From Piromyces finnis (Eukaryota > Neocallimastigomycota > Neocallimastigomycetes > Neocallimastigales > Neocallimastigaceae), in contig MCFH01000146.1 of assembly GCA_002104945.1 (NCBI GenBank), positions 1-24,847 on the forward strand: 24,847 nucleotides of DNA. The letters are read 5' to 3'. The notes below the pieces were generated by a model that was not told the DNA's origin, ran no database searches, and was given only the letters and a program-made list of their open reading frames with translations. Shown here one piece after another: positions 18,701-24,847 of this stretch. Made by a program: the position numbers and the translations under genes. How positions within the stretch are numbered: the stretch's first letter is position 1; every line of letters starts with the position of its first letter.

Positions 18701-19640
18701 AAAAGGAACACCTTTCTAAGTAGTTTACATAAAGGAGCAGTAAGTTTGGCATAATTAGAAATAAAATCTCTATAATATCCAATTGAACCTAAGAATGATC
18801 TTAATTCATGGATATTTGAAGGAGGTTTCCAACTTTTTATAGCTTGGATTTTGCTATCTAATGGTTTAAGACCTTCTGTAGTTAACGATGTCCTAAACAT
18901 CAACTTCAGTTTGCATAAATGGCATTTTTCATATGATTTTTAATTTGTTTTCCGGAAGATTGCTAAAATTGATTTATATGTTCAATATGTTCTTCAATAT
19001 TTTTTGAATAAATCAGGATATTCAATGAAGTTATAAACACTTTTCCAATTAATGGAACAGAATCCGATTATTTCCTCTGAAATGTAGCGGGTGCACCGGT
19101 GAGACCAAAAGGATAACCTTGAATTGATAATTCCAAACTTCGTTGTAAACTTGTCAGTTTCAATGCTTTCTTCATCCATAAGGATTTGGTGATAACCGGA
19201 ATATAAATCCATCGTAGTGAATATAGTTGCACCATGTAAACTATCAAATATCTATCTATGAAAGGAATCGATAGGCATCCTTTTCAGACAAATCATTAAC
19301 TTTCGATAATCCACGCACATTCTCCATTTCCCATTGTGCTTCGGGACCAAAACCACCGGAGAAGACCATTCCGAATACGATGGCTCAATTAGCTTTTTAT
19401 TAATCAATTTAGACAATTTTCCTTAAGTATATCCGATTTGAACTTGGCTAACTATACATCTTTGTTTAATTGGCTTTGCTCCTGGCTTTAATTAATTTTT
19501 ATGAGTGTTAATTTCGAAGGTGTTATTCTTTAGAGAAGTAGCAATTATTTCATATCTCTTCCAATATCCGAACATTTGTTCTCGATACTTTCATTAAGAG
19601 TCTCAGTAAATTTTTATTGTGAATATTTGAAGGGGGTAAA
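18701..19640 (-). pseudogene. Reverse transcriptase of element C, active-site motif damaged
   Basis: MDLYSGYHQILMDEESIETDKFTTKFG (19212 downwards) is the palm motif; SSPVVLVP- and VDYRK-like fingers lie near 19300-19380. The frame is lost just after KFG. The catalytic [YF]-x-D-D strand is recognisable near 19015-19045 (VYNFIE), but the two Asp codons have been reduced by a short deletion. The downstream LIYSKNIEEH part is in another frame. The connection (LRSFLGSIGYYRDFISNYAKL) is intact at 18903-18661. As written the enzyme would be inactive. Confidence 0.88.
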
Positions 19641-20100
19641 CTTCAATTTTTTTTTAAATCATTTTAAATTTCATCACCGACTCTTCGTATCATACACATA
19701 ACCTTTTCCTCTCATCATTTTATTATTAATTGGAGCAATATCTTCAACAAATCCATTGAGTTAACATCTGCAAAGACTATAGCGAAGTGGGTGGATGAAT
19801 AAGTTATTATCCATTGGGTTTTAGTTGATTAGCATATCATAAAGGGGTCTTCTTTATCCACCACTCTAAAATCAGCAGTAATGGTAAGGTCATTTATCTG
19901 GACCGGTACCCTAATAATTATGCCTTCCGAATAGTCATCATTTTTAGTAGCTAACGTATTCTTCCACAACTTAATCCAATAGATTCATATTGATGGGGAA
20001 GTTTATCTAAATATTTCTTTGTTTATAATACTTAAGTTGCTACAAGATAACTAATAATTTACCTGGTACTCCATCAACCGTTGCATCTACCATAGCAATA
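19641..20100 (-). pseudogene. Retropepsin-like protease of element C, active site disrupted
   Basis: AMVDATVDGVPGKLLV (about 20055-20100) matches the protease start in A. The expected D-T-C-S triplet follows, but bases are missing at about 20044-20052 so the Asp and Thr codons are destroyed. CSNLS-type sequence resumes in another frame. Flap-like and C-terminal segments (LPHQYESIGL; VQINDLTITADFRVVDKEDP) appear between 19850 and 20010 in changing frames. The Cys after the missing Asp agrees with the D-x-C form in A and B. Confidence 0.78.
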
Positions 20101-21030
20101 TCTTCTTCTGATACTTCTTTACTTTTGCTTACATACGAATGATCTACATTATTTACTAATACAGAAGTAGCATTAAATTATCCAGAGCTCCCACAATTTT
20201 GTGTCATTCTTTTCCAGTTTAAGACCTTCTGACACTTGCTTTCGTAACTTTGGAGGCCGAGTTAAGTAATTGACAAAGGTAATATTGCATTTTGTTTCAT
20301 TAAGATCTTTACCACATTATATTCTTCCGAGTCTGCTATCATTGGATATTTCTAGCAGTTTCTTACCTTCGATCCGCAGGTTTTTCTTTCTTTTGCTCTG
20401 TCATTAGTTTATTTAGAGTTGAATTAGAAGTAGGTCTGGTTGATTCACTTGGATATCATTCTCTACCACCTTAGCATTTTTTTTATCTGTATTTGCAGAT
20501 AATATTTCTTCTTCATCATAGTCGATGATGATAAGATCTTCATCCGGGCTTGTCGATTTCCTCTTTCCTTCTTCTTTTTGTTCACTACTACTAGCACGCT
20601 CTATATCCCGAAGTTTTCTTTCTTTTAGTTTTTGTTTTCTAATATTCGGTTGAGAAATGATAGAAGGATGCATTTGCTTTAAAGAAAAATCTATAGGTAT
20701 ATTTTCCAATTCTTGTGCTTTACCTTTTCTAAGAGCAGGTGTAAGAATAGGTCTAGGATCATTTTTTAAGCTTTTGTGAAGTCGTTTTTCTTTATTATCA
20801 TCTTGTTCTTTGCCTATTTTATCCAACTTTCTTTTATTAGCACATACAAGGAAATTTTCATTAATATCAGTATCTTCAAAGTCACTTTCGTTTTCTCCAT
20901 CCTCATCATCATCTTTCGACCAATCACTCTGGCTTGTTGTTTCTTCACTCGACATTGACTGATACTGAATTGAAGCTATTTTATTGACGATGGGAGTGCT
21001 TCTTCTCCCACTTAATGATTTAAATGATTG
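20101..21030 (-). pseudogene. Post-frameshift linker of element C between Gag and protease
   Basis: The -1 frame is open from 21030 and reads QSFKSLSGRRSTPIVNKIAS, then MSSEETTSQSDWSKDDDEDG from an internal Met at 20955, through to 20413. Features in order: a Ser/Asp/Glu-rich acidic block, KNDPRPILTPALRKGKAQ, HPSIISQPNIRKQKLKERKL and EDLIIIDYDEEE. After a frame break, YNV..DLNETKCNITF and PPKLRKQVSEGLKLEKN (near 20230-20290) match the pre-protease block of A and B. I do not recognise a catalytic domain. The charge pattern suggests a disordered tether with short conserved motifs. Confidence 0.75.
20972..21024 (-). promoter_or_regulatory. -1 ribosomal frameshift signal of element C
   Basis: The heptamer UUUAAAU (21024-21018) is in the gag frame as U UUA AAU; the gag stop UAA is one codon later (21014-21012). 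A 7-nt spacer leads to the stem UGGGAG (21010-21005) / CUCCCA (20996-20991) with loop AAGAAGCA. GAAGC in the loop can pair with GCUUC at 20976-20972. The overlap in the -1 frame begins after a TGA at 21033-21031 and is open into the linker. Confidence 0.88.
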
Positions 21031-21893
21031 TCATAATAACGCTTCTTGTTTCCTTCAATAATGGCTTGAAGTTTTGGGCAATTTTGTTGATAATGACCAG
21101 GTTCGCTACAGAAGAAACAAGCTTTAATTGTTAAATTCTTCATTTTCTTGACTAAGTTATCCATTTCATCATCTTTATTAGGCTTTTTGGATTCAGTAAA
21201 AGAAACTTTTCTCTTGTATGGTTGAAAATGATTATAACTTTTGGTCATTGCAGTAGTCGTTGGTATATTACCATCATTATCTATTCTAGTAGATAACCTA
21301 TCTACCTTCTCAGCTATCTTAAAGGCCTTTTCTAGGGTGATATCATCTTTTAAAGATACTTTTCTCCATGCTTCTTTATTATTTTGTAAAGAATCAGCAT
21401 AATCTAACACACTAATCTGCTTCTTCTTTTTCTTATCCAACTTTAAATATAAAGATCTATATCTTCTATTAAAATCTTTCACTGATTCATTTCTTCTTAT
21501 ACGTAGTCTTCTTAGTTCTCGTAACAACATACTTTGATCTTCTTTTAACCCATAAAATGTTTCAAGGGCATTGATAATCTTCCCAAGTGAAGGGTAAACT
21601 TCTTCATTAGATTCATCTTCTGGGTTTTCTTCATCATTTTCATTTTCATAATCATCTTCACCATCACTATCCTTTTCTTCTAACTCTTGTATTACCTTTC
21701 TGGGTTCACCTTTAGAAGTAAGGACACATGCCATGTAAATTTCCCTTGCATTAGTGATATCTTGAAGTTCAATCCATAAACATATTTCAGAAGCCCAGGA
21801 TTTTACGTCCAAATTATCTTTGGAAAGCTTTTCTATATCCTTGAGTTCTTTCTTTAATTCTTTAAAATCAATTCTTGAAGTAGAATTCCTCAT
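21012..21893 (-). CDS. Gag of element C (intact, 293 aa)
   Basis: The only complete gag in the window. The N-terminus (MRNSTSRIDFKELKKELKDI) and the stretch LDVKSWASEICLWIELQDI belong to the retrotransposon Gag capsid-like region. An acidic insert of about 30 residues (roughly 72-103, DSDGEDDYENENDEE...) splits it from the second half, YPSLGKIINALETFYGLKEDQ and ESVKDFNRRYRSLYLKL. A basic stretch precedes the zinc knuckle CFFCSEPGHYQQNC (residues 259-272, CX2CX4HX4C), which binds RNA. The protein ends DNHLNH. The last codons overlap the frameshift signal, so a fraction of ribosomes would continue into Pol. The start is the first ATG after a long leader and aligns with Gag of A. Confidence 0.93.
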   Translation of the reverse strand: MRNSTSRIDFKELKKELKDIEKLSKDNLDVKSWASEICLWIELQDITNAREIYMACVLTSKGEPRKVIQELEEKDSDGEDDYENENDEENPEDESNEEVYPSLGKIINALETFYGLKEDQSMLLRELRRLRIRRNESVKDFNRRYRSLYLKLDKKKKKQISVLDYADSLQNNKEAWRKVSLKDDITLEKAFKIAEKVDRLSTRIDNDGNIPTTTAMTKSYNHFQPYKRKVSFTESKKPNKDDEMDNLVKKMKNLTIKACFFCSEPGHYQQNCPKLQAIIEGNKKRYYDNHLNH

Positions 21894-23040
21894 TTCCTTT
21901 TTAAATTTTACTAACTTTTTGATTCCCTTAAAATATTACACTTTCTTTTACTTTCTTTGACTGAATAGATTATAATACCAGATAAAACAATATAGACTCA
22001 AAAATCCCCTTTTGACAGTCTAAAAAAAAATTTATAAGCTCGAAGTTCCTTTATCGACCACTTGATAAAATTGGATACAAATAATCTAGCACAACACGCA
22101 CTACCAATTATTTGTAGCAAAAAAAATATTGTTATCACTCCTTACTTTCTTAATTCAGTCGTATGATAAAAGTACTAAATTTTCCTTATCTTCCTTTTTC
22201 TCTTTCTTTTAAAATTTACTTAATTATTATTTTTATTTAATTTATAAATAAGAACTTAATTTAATATTGTTATTACTGTTTTAAGTTACCGACCAAGTTA
22301 TATATAATAGACTATTAACTAAGAGTCTTTCATCCGATGGTAAAGGTTGCCGTCACCCTATTCACACGATCTTAGTTCCGTCACGTGCTTCAGGATCTTT
22401 TTACCACCCCTACTATCCCTCTGATGTTTAGTTAATAAGGCTCGTCTATGTTGATATAACCTGTTTAACTTAAAAACAGTAAGAAAAGTACATTTCAATT
22501 AGCAATATTAAATTAACTGGGAACCAAAAAAAAATAATTTTTTTTTTTTTTTTTTTTTTTGTTTGTTTGTTTGTTTGTTTGTTTAAAAAAAATAAATAAT
22601 AAAATAATATTAAATTTATTAAAATTTTAATTACACTAATAAGTATAGTAGAACAGCATTTCACAGCGATTTTCCAATACTCATTTAGGGTGTTTAAGTA
22701 GTTCACAATTGCCCAGCTTACCGTATTACCGGTGTCATGTAACAATTATGCGAGGCACTTCTATTTCTCGAACAAAATAGAAAGGTTCAGCGCTTTCCAG
22801 TATACCACTGTGAAAGATAAACTAAGACCTAATAACTTAACCACTAATTCCTAAATAAAGTACTGCTTCTAAAGCGTACTAATTCAGTTTTACTAAAATA
22901 TTATACCTTAAATCTTCAACAGTAGTATAAATATTACCTATAACTTGAAGGGTAATAAATTTTTAATAAATTTATATAATATCTTAGTAATATTTTAATA
23001 TTACTTTATCCTATGTATTAATAATTTTTATTAATATTTT
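21894..23040 (-). other. Long 5' leader of element C
   Basis: About 1.15 kb between PBS and gag, against about 0.38 kb in A and 0.23 kb in B. It holds no convincing ORF. Two islands are richer in G and C than the surroundings. One at 22313-22437 is closed by a 10-bp inverted repeat. The other at about 22640-22853 carries tRNA-promoter-like motifs and is followed by a poly-T/(GTTT)6 tract. The extra length may come from an old insertion inside the leader. Confidence 0.6.
22538..22584. repeat. Poly-T(23) and (GTTT)6 microsatellite
   Basis: Twenty-three T followed by six GTTT units on the plus strand, read as (AAAC)6-A23 on the minus strand. The form resembles the 3' tail of a SINE or LINE copy but could be simple slippage. 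Confidence 0.9.
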
Positions 23041-23057
23041 CCCCGATATCTCCACCA
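23041..23057 (-). promoter_or_regulatory. Primer binding site of element C
   Basis: On the minus strand TGGTGGAGATATCGGGG lies 7 nt downstream of the 5' LTR. It differs from element A's site by one base indel, and it shares the first nine bases with element B's. Confidence 0.82.
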
Positions 23058-23064
23058 ATTTTTA

Positions 23065-23772
23065 TGTTATGGTTCGAGGAATTTAGTTTTATTTATAAAA
23101 TATTAATAAATTATCAATACTCAAAAATAATATTAAAATTAAATAAGAAAAATTGTTTTATTAATAAGTTTGTTTTATTAAAATATTAAGAATATATAAT
23201 TACAAAAATAAAAATAAAAATAAAAATAAAATTATCTCTCTCTTCTAATTCTTATAATATACACCTTTTTATACCTTTTGTAGAAATTTAAGTAGTGTTA
23301 ATTAAAAGAATTAGACTTTAATTATTACATTAATTTTGTATTTAAATTACTTTTAAATTAATAATAAAATTACATTACTATTATAATAAATAATTATACA
23401 TATTATTGAATTGATTAACATACATTAAAAGTTTACTTCACATATATTTAACTAAAGATTTTACTATTTACAGAAATATTATTCATAATTTTAATTAATA
23501 AAAATTCATTAACTTGATAAATTAAACTAAAGTTCAATAAACTATAATTTCAATATATTATTATTACTTTATTATTTACTAATTAATTTTAATTTAATAA
23601 AATAAATTTAAGTTTATAAATAATCATTAATAAATTATAATATTAATTTCATGTATACATTAATTTACAAATTAGAATATTGTAAAGTTTTCATACATTT
23701 AGGAACAATAATGGATTAGGTCATAATCATTAATTATGACAAAAATAACATTATTTGTTGGTTTCCTTAAAC
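23065..23772 (-). repeat. 5' LTR of element C
   Basis: Direct repeat of 16297-17010, beginning TGTTATGGTTCGAGG and ending CCTTAAACA (one extra A relative to the partner). Most differences between the two are one-base changes in homopolymer length; substitutions are rare. Confidence 0.93.
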
Positions 23773-24021
23773 ATGTATAATTATTATTATATATATTACT
23801 AATAATAATATTAATAATAATAATAATTATTATCTACAATTTAATAATAATTAATATTATTAAACTGAGAAATTAAAATAAATAATTTTGTACTTATCTG
23901 AATAAGAGTTTATTATAAGGAATATAATAAACAACACAAAGCTTTAATGTTATTTGATTTAAATGTTTATTAATATTGTTTTTTAAATAAAGATTATTTA
24001 TATAATAGTTCTTATAATAAT

Positions 24022-24053
24022 AACTCTGGATTCTTTAGTGGAATTCCAGAGTT
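24022..24053. repeat. Perfect 9-bp inverted repeat
   Basis: AACTCTGGA (24022-24030) and TCCAGAGTT (24045-24053) with a 14-nt loop; the pairing continues inward as TTC/GAA with one bulged T. It could be a terminator-like hairpin or a remnant of a small DNA element. Confidence 0.6.
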
Positions 24054-24154
24054 CTTTATTTATAATTTTTTAATAAATTAAAGTTTTAATAAAAGTTTTC
24101 TAATTTAACAATAATCTTTTAGGAAAGACTAGAGAAAAACCTAAAAAGATATTC

Positions 24155-24205
24155 GATTGATAACATCAATCATCGTAATATTAAGTAAAACCGAATAAAA
24201 TTCGG
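24155..24205. repeat. Two adjacent short hairpins
   Basis: GATTGAT-AAC-ATCAATC (24155-24171) and CCGAAT-AAA-ATTCGG (24191-24205). The second is itself flanked by ATATTAAG/CTTAATAT, making a nested inverted repeat. No gene is associated. Confidence 0.55.
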
Positions 24206-24847
24206 AAAAACCTTAATATCCGATTGTCCTAATATTTATTTATATCTTCTAATTGTTTCTATAAGTTATTTCAAGATACGATACATAAACATAAAATACG
24301 AACGTAAAATAAAATACACAATGTTTCTTATAAAATGTAATACAAAAATTATTAATTAATAAAATAAATGAATGTTTACTATTATTTTAAATAAATTACT
24401 AAATTAAATAAAAAATAATTAATATAGTAATTAAATAAATTTTAAATTAAGTAAATGAATAATTAATATTAATATAAATAAATGTTTATAGTAATTTAAA
24501 TGAATGTATACTAATAGTTTAAATAATTAATTAATTTAATAATTAAAAAATAATTAATGTCACGAATACTAGTGAAAATACAATTTCAAGATCACTTGGA
24601 ATTGTGAAATCACTTATGAAATTTCAAAATCAACAAATATTTTATTTTCAAATAAATTATAAAATTTTATTAAGAAATATTTAAAAATTTAGAAAAGGTT
24701 AAAATATGACCTTAACCCTTAATAATTTTTATAATAAATAACTTTAACCCTTATCGTTAAAATGGAATAAGGAAAAAACACGCGTATCTCCTCAACGAAT
24801 GACGATTTTTGAATAAAAAATGTTTTGGTCGTTAATTACGTTCGTTA

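Larger units (their letters stand above)
16297..23772 (-). mobile_element. Ty3/Gypsy LTR retrotransposon C, full-length but broken
   Basis: Two nearly identical LTRs (714 and 708 bp) bracket a complete minus-strand gag-pro-pol with PBS, PPT and frameshift signal. Gag and Pol are close to element A. The near identity of the LTRs implies a recent insertion, yet the pol region has many breaks, including small deletions at the protease and RT active sites. The leader is about 1.15 kb, much longer than in A or B. Confidence 0.95.
23773..24847. other. Right flank: non-coding AT-rich DNA
   Basis: No supportable gene, LTR or RNA gene. It starts with AT trinucleotide repeats (23780-23870). A cluster of short perfect hairpins follows at 24022-24053, 24155-24171 and 24191-24205. 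The last 300 bp are ordinary AT-rich sequence with slightly more G and C near the edge, which might approach a gene outside the window. Confidence 0.65.

Noticed and set aside
22320-22440. tRNA or rRNA gene in the GC-richer island
   Set aside because: No cloverleaf with a TTC-type T loop and 7-bp acceptor could be drawn, and no rRNA motif was recognised.
22470-22745. 91-codon minus-strand ORF through the poly-T/(GTTT) tract
   Set aside because: Much of its second half is the microsatellite (Lys/Thr/Asn/Gln runs), and the rest matches no element domain. Judged a chance ORF in the leader.
24700-24750. Telomere-like TTAACCCTT units
   Set aside because: Only two or three imperfect copies in unrelated context; no tandem array.
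1-24847. CRISPR arrays, bacterial operons or riboswitches
   Set aside because: No regularly spaced repeats or bacterial gene organisation; everything recognisable is LTR-retrotransposon DNA of a eukaryote.

Overview
The window is very AT-rich eukaryotic repeat DNA made almost entirely of LTR retrotransposons of the Ty3/Gypsy type. All of them are oriented on the minus strand, with domain order Gag, protease, reverse transcriptase, RNase H, integrase. I see no host gene. The extreme AT content, AAT-coded asparagine runs and Gypsy pol sequences of fungal flavour suggest an early-diverging, AT-rich fungus. My best guess is an anaerobic gut fungus (Neocallimastigomycota). A dictyostelid-like AT-rich protist cannot be excluded.

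Layout, left to right. Element A (1-6551) runs off the left edge. It has a decayed integrase, RNase H, RT, protease and gag. Its gag is split by a foreign solo LTR (4290-4988) with a 5-bp target duplication. Its primer binding site is at 5691-5706 and its 5' LTR at 5714-6551. Four bases further on is a solo LTR of element C's family (6556-7232). A short non-coding stretch (7233-7708) follows. Element B (7709-16292) has both LTRs and an asparagine-rich Gag-Pol. Four bases after B ends, element C begins (16297-23772), also with both LTRs and a long leader. The right flank (23773-24847) is non-coding with several hairpins.

The main finding is a shared recoding signal. In all three elements the gag ORF ends at a canonical -1 frameshift heptamer (UUUAAAU in A and C, UUUAAAC in B). 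A 7-nt spacer follows, then the same 6-bp stem UGGGAG/CUCCCA around an 8-nt loop. The -1 frame is open beyond the signal and leads into a poorly characterised linker and then the protease. The three elements also share a primer binding site beginning TGGTGGAG, always 7 nt from the LTR. Where a protease motif is readable it is D-[T/S]-C instead of D-[T/S]-G. PPTs containing GTGGGGGC are seen in B and C.

Nearly every ORF is broken by single-base changes in homopolymers. The same kind of change accounts for most differences between the paired LTRs of C, so many breaks may be assembly errors. Other breaks look like real damage: the LTR inside gag A, loss of the integrase Cys pair in B, and deletions at the protease and RT active sites of C.
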